NCBI GenBank assembly: GCA_031265355.1 | Contig: JAISCT010000030.1 | Span: forward strand, 1-64,000 | Reading direction: 5' to 3' | From: Oscillospiraceae bacterium | Lineage (GTDB): Bacteria > Bacillota > Clostridia > Oscillospirales > UBA929 | DNA length: 64,000 bases | Shown: positions 16,704-25,812 of the stretch, piece by piece | How positions within the stretch are numbered: position 1 is the stretch's first letter | Layout: every line of letters starts with the position of its first letter | Program-made: the position numbers and the translations under genes | The notes under the pieces: model-generated | Databases searched by the model: none | Told to the model about the DNA's origin: nothing | What the model saw: only the letters and a program-made list of their open reading frames with translations

Positions 16704-17577
16704 CAAACCGGCGGGCTATACCTCCCACGATGTGGTGGCCCGTTTGCGCGGCCTGCTGAAACAGCGCCGCATCGGACACGGTGGTACTCTGGACCCCCAA
16801 GCCACCGGCGTTTTGCCCGTGCTCGTCGGGCGCGCCACGCGCGCCAGCGCGTACTTGCTTGGCGACAAAGAGTACTTGGCTCAGATCGTCTTCGGTGTCG
16901 TCACCGATACCCAAGATACGAGCGGCACGGTGGAGCATGTCTCCGACAGGCGGCCCTCACGCGCGGAACTGGAGGCGGCGCTCCCCGCCTTTCGCGGCGA
17001 GATCAAGCAAGTGCCTCCGATGGTGTCGGCCGTCAAAGTGGACGGGCACAAGCTCTATGAGCTGGCGCGGCGCGGAGTAACGGTCGAAAGGCCGCCGCGT
17101 CCGGTGACCGTCCGCACGCTGGCGCTGGAGGATTTGACGGCGGACGGCTGCACGCTGCGCGTGCGCGCCTCTAAGGGCACCTATGTCCGTACTCTGGCGC
17201 ACGACCTGGGTCAGGCGCTGGGCTGCGGGGCCGCTCTGTCGGCGTTGCGCCGCACCTACGCCCATCCTTTCTCCCTAGCGGATGCCGTGACCTTGGAGGA
17301 TGTGGCGGCCGCCGGGAGCGGCGCCGGCGCCCTGCTAAAGCCGGTCGACGTTCTCTTTGCCGATCTCCCCGCTCTGACGGTTGGTCCCCGGGACGAGGCC
17401 CGCTGCCGTGTCGGCGCGCCCTTTCCCGCGCCGCCGAAGGCCCCGCCCGCGGGTGCGCTGTGCCGCGTATACGGCGCGGGGGGCGTATTTTTGCTGATAG
17501 GCCGTGTGCGTGCGGCGGATCACGGCCACACCGTCCACACGGAAAAGAATTTTTTCGAGGTGAATGCTGATGGATAG
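16681..17577 (+). CDS. truB: tRNA pseudouridine-55 synthase TruB
   Basis: A 298-residue TruB that makes pseudouridine 55 in tRNA. The opening MDGILVIDKPAGYTSHDVV and the catalytic GGTLDPQATGVL with Asp38 are clear, followed by KEYLAQIVFG and TYVRTLAHDLG. It starts inside nrnA with GGAGGTGA nine bases ahead. The C-terminal PUA-like part is short. Confidence 0.95.
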   Translation: MDGILVIDKPAGYTSHDVVARLRGLLKQRRIGHGGTLDPQATGVLPVLVGRATRASAYLLGDKEYLAQIVFGVVTDTQDTSGTVEHVSDRRPSRAELEAALPAFRGEIKQVPPMVSAVKVDGHKLYELARRGVTVERPPRPVTVRTLALEDLTADGCTLRVRASKGTYVRTLAHDLGQALGCGAALSALRRTYAHPFSLADAVTLEDVAAAGSGAGALLKPVDVLFADLPALTVGPRDEARCRVGAPFPAPPKAPPAGALCRVYGAGGVFLLIGRVRAADHGHTVHTEKNFFEVNADG

Positions 17578-18487
17578 CCCCAAAGCGAGCCGCGCCATTG
17601 CGCTCGGGTTTTTTGACGGCGTCCACATCGGGCACGGCGTCCTGTTGCGCCGGACCGCCGAGGCGGCGGCGCGCAACGGCGCGCGGCCCTGTGCGCTGAC
17701 GTTTGACAGTCACCCGGAAGCGCTGATTTTAGATCACGCCATCCCTCTGCTGTGTACCGTCGAGGACAGGGCCGACCTGATTCGCCGCCTGTATGGCATG
17801 CAGGAAGTCATCTTTGCGCACTTTGACGACGCGCTGATGCACATGTCGTGGCGCGATTTTTTGCAGGAACTGCTTATTGGCCGGTTTCACGCCACGCATG
17901 TGGTGGCAGGCTATGACTTCCACTTCGGCTACCGCGGCGAGGGCAACGCCGCGCTGCTGGCCGACGCTTGCGCGCAGGCGGGGATCGGCTGCGACATCAT
18001 CCCGCGTGTGGAGCTCAGCGGCATCACCGTCAGTTCCACCTATATTCGCAAACTCGTGGCCCAGGGAGACATAGAACGCGCCCGGCTTTTTCTCGGACAC
18101 CCCCATTCGCTCTCCGGTTTCGTGGGGCACGGCCGCAAGCTGGCCTCAAGCTGGAACATGCCGACGATCAACTTCCCCCTGCCCGCCGGTATCCAGAGTC
18201 CGGCCAAGGGCGTCTATGCCAGCACGGCCTCCTGGGGAGACAACCGCCTCTACCCCGCCGTCACAAACATCGGGACCAGGCCAACCGTGAGCTGCGGCGC
18301 GGAAATCGTGGTGGAGACGCATATCCTGGGTTTCACGGGGGACCTCTACGGCCACCGGATCCGGCTGGAGCTCCACAAGTTTCTACGCCCGGAGGCGCGT
18401 TTCCACACTCTCGAGGCGTTGACGCGGCAGATCGAGCTGGACATTCGGGAAGCACGGGCGTTCCATCAGATCGCGGACGAGGTTTGA
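17570..18487 (+). CDS. ribF: Bifunctional riboflavin kinase/FAD synthetase
   Basis: A 305-residue RibF that makes FMN and then FAD. The adenylyltransferase half has ALGFFDGVHIGHG and YDFHFGYRGEG; the kinase half has GHGRKLASSWNMPTINF and KGVYAS. ATG 17570 is favoured over ATG 17564 on the spacing of the GAGG site. It overlaps the end of truB and closes the operon. The flavins serve, among others, the glutamate synthase flavoproteins upstream. Confidence 0.94.
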   Translation: MDSPKASRAIALGFFDGVHIGHGVLLRRTAEAAARNGARPCALTFDSHPEALILDHAIPLLCTVEDRADLIRRLYGMQEVIFAHFDDALMHMSWRDFLQELLIGRFHATHVVAGYDFHFGYRGEGNAALLADACAQAGIGCDIIPRVELSGITVSSTYIRKLVAQGDIERARLFLGHPHSLSGFVGHGRKLASSWNMPTINFPLPAGIQSPAKGVYASTASWGDNRLYPAVTNIGTRPTVSCGAEIVVETHILGFTGDLYGHRIRLELHKFLRPEARFHTLEALTRQIELDIREARAFHQIADEV

Positions 18488-18520
18488 CGCGGTCTCGTTT
18501 TCCGCAGTGGGAGGTTGCCT

Positions 18521-20266
18521 TTGGACGGATTGACATTTGGGGAGAAGCCAAAGCGGTTTGTCGCGTATTACCGGCCGCACCGGAAGCTGTTTGCGCTCGA
18601 CATGATCTGCGCGTTCATGATCGCTCTGGTCGACCTGGCGTTTCCGCTGATCTCGCGTTATGCCATGACGTCGATGCTGCCGGGCCGGCTGTTTGGCCCT
18701 TTCTTTGTGCTCATGGGTGCGCTCGTGCTCGTCTATGTGCTGCGCTCGGCCTTCTCCTATATCGTGACGTATTGGGGGCACAGCCTCGGCGTGCTGATGG
18801 AGGCCGACATGCGGCGGGACCTGTTTGCGCACATGCAGACGCTCTCGTTTAAGTTTTACGACGCGAACCGCACGGGGCTTCTCATGTCCCGCGTCACAAC
18901 GGATCTCTTCGACATCACGGAATTGGCCCACCACGGGCCTGAGGACGTGTTCATCTCGCTCGTCACCATTTTGGGCGCCTTCGGCATCATGCTGGGCATC
19001 AACTGGAAGCTCGCGCTGGTGCTCATCCTGCTGGTGCCGGTGGGGTTGGCCTTTACCTATCTCCAGCGTCGGCGGATGATGTCCGCCTCCCGCCGCGTCA
19101 AGGAGCGTGTGGCCGGCATCAACGCAGGCATCGAATCCAGCATCTCCGGAGCGCGGGTGGCCAAGGCCTTTACCAACGAGCGCTTTGAGGTACAGAAATT
19201 CAACGAGAGCAACGAGGGTTTCAAACGCGCCAAAGGCGGTTTTTATTCGGCGATGGCCGTCTTTCACAGTGGAATGGAATTTTTTACCAATTTATTCAAT
19301 GTAGCGGTCATCGCGATGGGCGGCTATTTTATCATGCGTGAGGAACTGGACTACGTGGGGCTCATGACTTTTGCACTCTATGTGTCGGCGTTTTTGCAGC
19401 CCATCCGGCGGCTGTCGCAGTTTGTGGAGCAGTTCACAAACGGCATGGCTGGTTTCGCCCGCTTCAGCGAGCTGATGCACGAAAAGCCGGAGATCGTGGA
19501 TCGCCCGGGGGCTTTTACGCTCCGGCAGGTGAAGGGAGACATTGCGTTTCAAAACGTCTCCTTCTCTTATGACGACAAGACAAAAGTGCTCAAAAACCTG
19601 GACCTCACGGTAGCGGCGGGCCGGACGCTGGCGCTGGTCGGTCCGTCGGGCGGCGGGAAGACAACGCTGTGCCACCTGATTCCGCGTTTTTACGAGGTGT
19701 CGGCGGGACAAATCACGCTGGACGGGGTCGATATCCGAGACATCACGCTGGAGAGCCTGCGCGCGCACGTCGGCATCGTGTCGCAGGATGTCTTCCTCTT
19801 TGCCGGTACGATCATGGAGAACATCCGCTATGGGCGGATGGACGCGACGGACGACGAGATTGTGGAGGCCGCGCTGCGGGCGGAGATCCATGACATGATC
19901 ATGGAGATGGAAAACGGCTATCAGACGGAAGTCGGCGAACGAGGCGTTCGCCTCTCGGGCGGGCAGAAGCAGCGGATCAGCATCGCCCGCATCTTTCTCA
20001 AGAACCCGCCGATCCTCATCTTGGACGAGGCCACCTCCGCACTGGACACACTGACGGAGACGCGGATTCAAAAGAGCTTCGAGGCTCTGTCTGCGGGCCG
20101 AACCACTCTTGTCATCGCTCACCGGCTTTCCACGGTCAAGAACGCCGATGAGATCATTGTCATCGACGAAGAGGGCGTCCGCGAACGCGGCCGCCACGAC
20201 ACGCTGCTTGCCCTGGACGGCCTGTATGCCTCGCTGTATAGGACACAGTTGACGACAGAGCGATGA
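18521..20266 (+). CDS. ABC exporter, fused membrane and ATPase domains
   Basis: A 581-residue half-transporter with six membrane segments in the first about 320 residues and then an ATPase domain with GPSGGGKTTL (Walker A), LSGGQKQRIS (signature), ILILDEATSALD (Walker B) and the H-loop AHRLSTV. It belongs to the MsbA/YknU-type multidrug and lipid exporters; the substrate is unknown. TTG 18521 is chosen because GGGAGG lies six bases ahead. A single half-transporter gene suggests a homodimer. Confidence 0.9.
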   Translation: MDGLTFGEKPKRFVAYYRPHRKLFALDMICAFMIALVDLAFPLISRYAMTSMLPGRLFGPFFVLMGALVLVYVLRSAFSYIVTYWGHSLGVLMEADMRRDLFAHMQTLSFKFYDANRTGLLMSRVTTDLFDITELAHHGPEDVFISLVTILGAFGIMLGINWKLALVLILLVPVGLAFTYLQRRRMMSASRRVKERVAGINAGIESSISGARVAKAFTNERFEVQKFNESNEGFKRAKGGFYSAMAVFHSGMEFFTNLFNVAVIAMGGYFIMREELDYVGLMTFALYVSAFLQPIRRLSQFVEQFTNGMAGFARFSELMHEKPEIVDRPGAFTLRQVKGDIAFQNVSFSYDDKTKVLKNLDLTVAAGRTLALVGPSGGGKTTLCHLIPRFYEVSAGQITLDGVDIRDITLESLRAHVGIVSQDVFLFAGTIMENIRYGRMDATDDEIVEAALRAEIHDMIMEMENGYQTEVGERGVRLSGGQKQRISIARIFLKNPPILILDEATSALDTLTETRIQKSFEALSAGRTTLVIAHRLSTVKNADEIIVIDEEGVRERGRHDTLLALDGLYASLYRTQLTTER

Positions 20267-20317
20267 AATTTGACGCGGGAGGCGTCCTTTTGTATGGGGA
20301 CGACTGGGGTGACGGGT

Positions 20318-21160
20318 ATGCGGGAGATTGAAGCTGCCGCGGTGACACGGGCGGTGGAGACGCTTTGTATCGAAAGCAACGTGCGTCTTGGGGCGGACAT
20401 CCGGGCCGCTCTTCGCCGTGCGCACGGCGAAGAGCACGGCGCGCTGCCCCGCGCCGTGCTCGGTATGTTGCTCGAAAACGCCGACGCCGCCGAGGCCGAC
20501 AATCTTCCCATGTGCCAGGACACGGGACTTGCCACTGTCTTTGTGGCATTGGGGCAGGAGGTACATATTGCGGGCGGCGCGCTGGAGGAGGCCATTCAGG
20601 CGGGCGTGGCGCGGGGCTACGAGCGCGGTTTCCTGCGCAAGTCTGTCGTATGCGACCCCATCGATCGGCGCAACACGGGGGACAACACGCCGGCGGTCGT
20701 CTATTACAACGTCGTGCCCGGGGATACGCTGACGCTGACGGTGGCGCCCAAGGGGTTCGGCAGTGAGAACATGGGCCGCGTCGCCATGCTGACGCCGGCG
20801 GACGGACTGGCCGGCGTCATGGATTTTGTGGTGGACACCGTGCGGCGCGCGGCGTCCAATCCCTGTCCGCCCGTTATCGTGGGTGTGGGTGTGGGCGGCA
20901 CGATGGACAAGGCGGCTTTGCTGGCCAAGCAGGCGCTGCTGCGTCCCGTCGGTTCTCTGCACCCGGATCCCGTCTGGGCCGAGCGGGAGGCGTCTTTATT
21001 GCGCGACATCAACGCCTTGGGCATCGGCCCCGCCGGCTTCGGCGGCCAAACCACCGCCCTGGCCGTCCACATCCTGCCCCACCCCACCCACATCGCAGGC
21101 CTCCCCGTGGCCGTCAACATTGGCTGCCACGCCACAAGGCACAGCAGTGTGGAATTATAG
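20318..21160 (+). CDS. Class I fumarate hydratase, alpha subunit
   Basis: A 280-residue subunit of the oxygen-sensitive two-gene fumarase that interconverts fumarate and malate, or of a close tartrate dehydratase relative. Cluster-binding regions are seen: NLPMCQDTGLA, VVCDPIDRRNTGDNTP and the C-terminal VNIGCHATRH. Start ATG 20318 matches the family N-terminus (MREIEAAAV); an ATG at 20294 has a stronger but more distant GGGAGG. The 3' 88 bp, including the stop region, are duplicated just downstream. Confidence 0.88.
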   Translation: MREIEAAAVTRAVETLCIESNVRLGADIRAALRRAHGEEHGALPRAVLGMLLENADAAEADNLPMCQDTGLATVFVALGQEVHIAGGALEEAIQAGVARGYERGFLRKSVVCDPIDRRNTGDNTPAVVYYNVVPGDTLTLTVAPKGFGSENMGRVAMLTPADGLAGVMDFVVDTVRRAASNPCPPVIVGVGVGGTMDKAALLAKQALLRPVGSLHPDPVWAEREASLLRDINALGIGPAGFGGQTTALAVHILPHPTHIAGLPVAVNIGCHATRHSSVEL

Positions 21161-21279
21161 AGTGTGGAAAGAAACATGTACATGTTTCCTTCCCACCCCG
21201 CCCGTATCGCAGGCCTCCCCGTGGCCGTCAACATTGGCTGCCACGCCACGAGGCATAGCAGTGTGGCGTTATAGAGTGT
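21078..21279 (+). repeat. Direct duplication of the fumarase alpha 3' end
   Basis: 21078-21165 and 21192-21279 are 88-bp direct repeats without gaps, matching at 81 of 88 positions, with a 114-bp period. The first copy encodes the last residues of the alpha subunit, including the cluster cysteine motif. The second is untranslated remnant between the alpha and beta genes. A 28-bp inverted repeat (21166-21193) centred on CATGTACATG fills the spacer. Confidence 0.9.
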
Positions 21280-21301
21280 AGTGTGGATAGGGGGGAACTG
21301 T

Positions 21302-21868
21302 ATGTTGCAGCGTATCACCGCGCCGCTTTTGGATGAGGTGATTGGGCGGTTGCACAGTGGAGATATGCTGGCGGTGAGCGGCGTCGTCTATACCGGACGG
21401 GACGCCGCCCACAGGCGGATGACGGAGGCCGTCGCACGGGGGGAGGCGCTCCCCTTCGATCCGAAGGGGCAGATCATCTACTACGCCGGCCCCTGCCCCG
21501 CCCCGCCGGGCCGGGTGATCGGCTCCATCGGCCCCACCACCAGCGGACGTATGGACGCCTACGCGCCCGCGCTGATCCGGTACGGTCTGAAAGTTATGAT
21601 TGGCAAAGGCCTGCGCAGCCCGGAAGTCGTCGAGGCCATACGAACCTGCAGCGGCGTCTATTTCGCCGCCGTCGGCGGCGCCGCCGCGCTGATGAGCCGC
21701 TGTGTCAGACAGGCGGAGGTCATAGCCTACCCAGAGCTCGGCACGGAGGCCATCCGCCGTTTGGTCGTCGAGGACCTCCCTGTCGTCGTGGCCGTCGACT
21801 GCCACGGAGGCAGTCTATACGAGGCTACCCGTGAAGATGCGCCGCAACTTTTTTGTCCTCGCGCTTGA
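21302..21868 (+). CDS. Class I fumarate hydratase, beta subunit
   Basis: A 188-residue C-terminal fumarase domain (GDMLAVSGVVYTGRDAAH, YYAGPCPAPPG, IGPTTSGRMDAYAP, IGKGLRSPEV). It works with the alpha subunit encoded upstream. GGGGGGAA precedes ATG 21302. Its last 44 bp overlap the 3' end of the opposite-strand hemerythrin gene, so the tail after VDCHG may be a product of this overlap. Confidence 0.88.
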   Translation: MLQRITAPLLDEVIGRLHSGDMLAVSGVVYTGRDAAHRRMTEAVARGEALPFDPKGQIIYYAGPCPAPPGRVIGSIGPTTSGRMDAYAPALIRYGLKVMIGKGLRSPEVVEAIRTCSGVYFAAVGGAAALMSRCVRQAEVIAYPELGTEAIRRLVVEDLPVVVAVDCHGGSLYEATREDAPQLFCPRA

Positions 21869-22223
21869 TGTGACTGACCAGCCAGTCGCCGATGCTGGCG
21901 TTTACCTTCCCCACCAGCGCGATTGTGGGGCCTTCTGTTTTGAGCCGCCGGCTCAAGTCGGCCACCACCGCTTTAAACCCGTCGTGGAGTCTCTTATGGT
22001 TTGTGTAGTCCGGATAGTGATGCTGTACCTGCAGCTTTTCTTCGTCCGCAAAGTGCTTGGCCGTGTAGTGCGATAAGAAATCCAACGTCTCATTCAGCGC
22101 CGCGCGGCCTTTTCCGCTGGAGCACGCCGCCAACAGGTTGTTGATTGCCTGGATCAGCTCCTTGTGCTGTGTGTCGATCAACGCATACCCTGTTTCCAGG
22201 TCCTGACTCCATGTGTATGCCAA
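21825..22223 (-). CDS. Bacteriohemerythrin
   Basis: A 132-residue single-domain hemerythrin that binds oxygen at a di-iron site. The ligand pattern is present: DTQHKEL, SHYTAKHFADEE, HHYPDYTNHKRLHDGF and SHIKREDK. Start TTG 22223 follows AAGGGAG. In an anaerobe, oxygen sensing, storage or detoxification is plausible, and the convergent neighbour is an oxygen-labile iron-sulfur fumarase; a functional link is inference. Confidence 0.92.
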   Translation of the reverse strand: MAYTWSQDLETGYALIDTQHKELIQAINNLLAACSSGKGRAALNETLDFLSHYTAKHFADEEKLQVQHHYPDYTNHKRLHDGFKAVVADLSRRLKTEGPTIALVGKVNASIGDWLVSHIKREDKKVAAHLHG

Positions 22224-22409
22224 CTGTGGTCACTCCCTTATTTGGGCGTCCGACAGAAGCGGGGTCGGCATTCCGCCGCCCGCAGCGGCGCCTTGATAGG
22301 GCGCCTTGCGTAGCGCCGCGCCCTCAGGAACTGTTAAACAGTCCTTTATATTTATATCATCGATGAGACAGAGCCGCATTTTTAGGGTTTTCCGGAAAAG
22401 AGGACGTCC

Positions 22410-23087
22410 ATGGCGGAGATTTATCTGCTGCCTTTGGTCACGCCCCTGCCAGAGGCAAGGTATCGGGCGCTGTTGTCATGCGTATCGGCGGCGCGGCGCA
22501 AACGAGTCGAAGCCTTTCGGTTCGAGGCCGACCGCGCGCGGTGTCTGCTGGGCGCCGTGCTGGTGCGCCATCTGGCGGGCCGCGCGGGCCTCTCCCGCGG
22601 TGAAGCGCTTACATTCACTTGCAACCACTACGGCAAACCGTACTTCACGGACCGGCACCGGTATTTCAATCTCTCCCACTCCGGAGACTGGATCGTCTGC
22701 GGGTGGAGCAGCCGCGAGATCGGGGTCGACGTGCAACACATGGCGCCGACGGCGCCGGACGTCGATCGGCTTGTCTTCCACGAGGTGGAACGCGCGGCGC
22801 TGCGGGCCGCGCGGGGCGACGAGGCGCGGCGGGTGCTCTTTTACGACTACTGGACCTTGAAGGAGGCCTACGTCAAGTACCTGGGCACGGGGCTCTCCAC
22901 CCCGTTGCGCTCGCTCTGTTTTCACTTGCCCCCCGGCGGCGGCGCCCATTGCGAGGGCCTCGGCGACACGCCGCGCTTTTTCCGCCGCGACGTCGACCCA
23001 GCCCACAAACTGGCCGTCTGCACCGAAGACGACGGCGTTGATTTTTGCTCCCTGACCATTGAGCAATTGTCGGACGGCGACGGATAA
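22410..23087 (+). CDS. 4'-phosphopantetheinyl transferase, Sfp type
   Basis: A 225-residue Sfp-type transferase that loads phosphopantetheine onto carrier proteins. Motifs are FTCNHYGKPYF, FNLSHSGDWIVCG, IGVDVQHMAP and DYWTLKEAYVKYLG. The second acidic residue of the usual GxDxE metal site is Gln here. No carrier protein or NRPS/PKS gene is present in the window, so the target may be the fatty-acid ACP or lie elsewhere. Confidence 0.88.
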   Translation: MAEIYLLPLVTPLPEARYRALLSCVSAARRKRVEAFRFEADRARCLLGAVLVRHLAGRAGLSRGEALTFTCNHYGKPYFTDRHRYFNLSHSGDWIVCGWSSREIGVDVQHMAPTAPDVDRLVFHEVERAALRAARGDEARRVLFYDYWTLKEAYVKYLGTGLSTPLRSLCFHLPPGGGAHCEGLGDTPRFFRRDVDPAHKLAVCTEDDGVDFCSLTIEQLSDGDG

Positions 23088-23092
23088 GCAGT

Positions 23093-23142
23093 CAAAGGCC
23101 CACTATATGTTGTGGCTTCACACAACATATAGTGGGCCTTTG
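23093..23142. terminator. Bidirectional terminator, 22-bp perfect stem
   Basis: 23093-23114 pairs perfectly with 23121-23142 around a 6-base loop. It lies between the convergent PPTase gene and the small membrane protein gene. The stem core (CCCACTATATGTTGTG) resembles the terminator at 52097. Confidence 0.9.
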
Positions 23143-23167
23143 GTGTCCGCGTGATGTTCGTAGGGGC

Positions 23168-23578
23168 TCAATTTTTTTCTTCCTCTGTACCCGCTTCCTC
23201 TACAGTACTCGGTTCGTCCGGCAGCAAGGCAGGCCCGGCGTCCACTTGCCACTCGCCTTGCGTTTCGATCACATCCGGGGATGCATCATAGGTGTATGGC
23301 TGGACCGGAGCGACCGCGGCGGCGAGGGCGATGAGCTTTTGTTTTTGGATAAGCCAACCCAGCGCGGCGAGAATCACGGCGTAGATGACATAAATGAGGG
23401 AGCTCTGCATGAAGTCGTTGAGGATGTTCATTGTGTAAGGAGATAGATCTACGCCGGTGTCTACGGCTTCCTTCAGGCTTTTGACCAACTCGTTGGCGAA
23501 GAGAACCGCGCACACAAGAAGACCCGCAGCCAACAGGAACAGAAAGATGCCGAAAATGGAGACCTTCGATTTTTTCAT
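23168..23578 (-). CDS. Small membrane protein of unknown function
   Basis: A 136-residue protein with a basic N-terminus (MKKSKVSIFG), one hydrophobic segment at about residues 6-30, a second at about 60-85 (SSLIYVIYAVILAALGWLIQ), and an acidic C-terminal tail ending EEAGTEEEKN. No family is recognised. GAGAGGAAAG precedes ATG 23578. It is divergent from the efflux genes, which start 186 bp away. Confidence 0.65.
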   Translation of the reverse strand: MKKSKVSIFGIFLFLLAAGLLVCAVLFANELVKSLKEAVDTGVDLSPYTMNILNDFMQSSLIYVIYAVILAALGWLIQKQKLIALAAAVAPVQPYTYDASPDVIETQGEWQVDAGPALLPDEPSTVEEAGTEEEKN

Positions 23579-23764
23579 CGTGTCTTTCCTCTCTGCTTTC
23601 GCATAAAATGCGCCTACCACGCCCAAATTGTACTACATCCCTGGCCGGCTGTCAATCTGCCTATGATATTTCTCATAAAATTCACATTTTGTCCAAACAC
23701 TGTTTTCTTTTTTTCTTTATAATCGAAACCAAGAATTTATGAATCCATGCTGAGGGGGAGTTTT

Positions 23765-25807
23765 GTGAATCCGTCGGTTCCCGCGCCAGAGGGCATGCCG
23801 GAGGTCGGCGCCGTTGCGCCGGTCAGAAAGACCGGACGCAAAAAAGGCAAGCGCCTCAAAAAGATTCTCATAGCTGCGGTGGTGCTGGCCGCGGCGGTTG
23901 TCCTCGTGTATTTGTGGCGCCACCGCCCGGTGGCCGAGAGCAATACACAATACATAGACAGCACGGTCACGCGCGGCGACATCTCCGTGTCGATCAGCGG
24001 ACCGGGCGCCATCGCGCCGAACAACCAGTACGAGGTCATCGCCCTGGTGCAGGGAGAGATTTTAGAATCTCCCTTCGAAGAGGGACAAGTGGTCGAAAAG
24101 GGGGATATCTTGTACCGGATCGACCCAGAAAACGCGATCAACAACATCGACAAGGCCCAGACGGCGCTGGAGCGGTCCGAACTTTCGTATGAGCAGACGC
24201 TGAACGGCACCAAGGTTGACTATCCGAATATCACCGCCTCCATCGGCGGCATCATCACGATGCTCTATGTGGAAGACGGTGACAACATCCAGACCGGCGG
24301 CCGCGTGGCCGACATCGTGGACAGCGACCATTTGCTGCTCACGCTGCCCTTCAACGAGGGCGACGCCACCGCGCTGACGGTGGGCGCCGCCGCCCGGGTG
24401 TACCTTGAGGACAGCGACATCGCCATCGCCGGCTCGGTACGCCGCGTGTACGACGCCGTCTCCGTCTCCGCCACCGGCGCGCCGGTGCGCAGCGTGGAGA
24501 TCCTGCTCGACAATCCGGGCGCCGTTGGCGAGGGGGACCGCGCGACGGCGCTTGTGGGCAGCATCGCCTGCAACGATGCCGGGATCATCGGCTATCTCGA
24601 CACCAAGACAGTGACGGCCCGATCCGGCGGTAAGATTCAGGGGCTCACCGTGCGTCAGGGCGACCGCGTCTCCGCCGGCCAGCGGCTGGCCGTGGTCACC
24701 TTTGACGCCGGCAGTTCCACGGAACTGCAGATCCGCTCGGCTTCCCTGGGTGTCAAGGACGCCCAGCTCAACCTGGAAAACGCCGAGGCGCAGCTTGACG
24801 ACTATGTGATCACCGCCCCCATCAGCGGGACAGTGCTCAAAAAGACCTCGAAGGCGGGCGACACGCTGGACACGACAAATACACGCACCGTGATGGCGAT
24901 CATCGCCGACATGTCACAGGTGACATTCGACATCAGTGTCGATGAGCTGGACATCAGCAGCGTCGAAGTGGGCCAGACGGTGGAGGTGACCGCCGACGCG
25001 CTGCCGAGCAGCGTTTTCGTGGGAAGGGTCGACAGCATCAGCATGCTGGGAACCACACAAAACGGCGTCACCACCTATCCGGTGAAGGTGGTCATCGAGG
25101 ACCACGAGGGTCTGCTGCCCGGGATGAACGTGAATGGGGCCATCTTGTTTGAGACGGCGGAAAATGTGCTGCGCGTACCCGCCGCCGCCGTGATCCGCGG
25201 CAACTTCGTGCTGCTGAAGCTCACGGAGGGCCAGACGGAGGAGGCGGCGCGGCAGGAGCACGCGCTGTCATCGGCGCCCGCCGCAGACGGCGGCCGTGCT
25301 CCCTTTGGCGGCGGCACAGGCGCCGCGGACGGTGATGCCCCCGCCGGCGCGCCGTCCGGCCGCGGTGCCTATGGCGGCGGCGCGGACGCTGCGGACGGCG
25401 GTGCCCCCGCCGGTGCGCCGCCCGGCCGCGGTACCTATGGCGGCGGCGCGGACGCTGCGGACAGCAATGCCCCCGCCGGTGCGCCGCCCGACCGCGGTGC
25501 TTATGGCGGCGGCGCGGACGCTGCGGACAGCGATGCCCCCGCCGGCGAAAGGCCCGCGGCCAACCGGGCGGAAGCCCCGGCCGGTTATGTCTACATCCAG
25601 GTGCGTACAGGGATCAACGACGACACATGGATCGAGATTACGGACGGCCTGCGCGAGGGCGACGTAGTCGCGACACAGGTCAATATCTCAAGCACAAGCA
25701 ACGGCTTCCTCGGCATGCAGAGCATGGGCGGCGGTGGTATGATGAGCGGCGGCGCCCGACCGGCCATGCCGGCCGGCGGAAACGCCACCTTTAGTCGCGG
25801 AGGCTGA
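23765..25807 (+). CDS. MacA/HlyD-type efflux adaptor with an Ala/Gly/Pro repeat insert
   Basis: A 680-residue membrane-fusion protein for the ABC exporter encoded next. It has a basic N-terminus and membrane anchor (residues about 30-55), a lipoyl/barrel-sandwich half (ISVSISGPGAIAPNNQYEV), coiled-coil segments, a second lipoyl half (VITAPISGTVLKK) and a beta-barrel domain. Between about residues 500 and 600 a 22-residue repeat rich in Gly, Ala, Pro and Asp is inserted before a last beta segment and a Gly/Met-rich tail. Start GTG 23765 follows GAGGGGGAG. A TATAAT at 23718-23723 may be its -10 element. The export substrate is unknown. Confidence 0.88.
   Translation: MNPSVPAPEGMPEVGAVAPVRKTGRKKGKRLKKILIAAVVLAAAVVLVYLWRHRPVAESNTQYIDSTVTRGDISVSISGPGAIAPNNQYEVIALVQGEILESPFEEGQVVEKGDILYRIDPENAINNIDKAQTALERSELSYEQTLNGTKVDYPNITASIGGIITMLYVEDGDNIQTGGRVADIVDSDHLLLTLPFNEGDATALTVGAAARVYLEDSDIAIAGSVRRVYDAVSVSATGAPVRSVEILLDNPGAVGEGDRATALVGSIACNDAGIIGYLDTKTVTARSGGKIQGLTVRQGDRVSAGQRLAVVTFDAGSSTELQIRSASLGVKDAQLNLENAEAQLDDYVITAPISGTVLKKTSKAGDTLDTTNTRTVMAIIADMSQVTFDISVDELDISSVEVGQTVEVTADALPSSVFVGRVDSISMLGTTQNGVTTYPVKVVIEDHEGLLPGMNVNGAILFETAENVLRVPAAAVIRGNFVLLKLTEGQTEEAARQEHALSSAPAADGGRAPFGGGTGAADGDAPAGAPSGRGAYGGGADAADGGAPAGAPPGRGTYGGGADAADSNAPAGAPPDRGAYGGGADAADSDAPAGERPAANRAEAPAGYVYIQVRTGINDDTWIEITDGLREGDVVATQVNISSTSNGFLGMQSMGGGGMMSGGARPAMPAGGNATFSRGG
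25337..25534 (+). repeat. 66-bp minisatellite inside the adaptor gene
   Basis: Three full tandem 66-bp units (25337, 25403, 25469) encode APAGAPPGRGTYGGGADAAD-type 22-mers. Partial units occur on each side. The units are nearly identical in DNA, so copy number could vary by slippage. Confidence 0.92.
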
Positions 25808-25812
25808 CGCCG

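Noticed and set aside
19292..20962. A 556-codon antisense frame across the ABC exporter and fumarase genes
   Set aside because: Crosses two well-supported genes and shows no recognisable motif.
25337..25534. Regular repeats as a CRISPR array
   Set aside because: The units are tandem without unique spacers, in frame, and encode a protein repeat.
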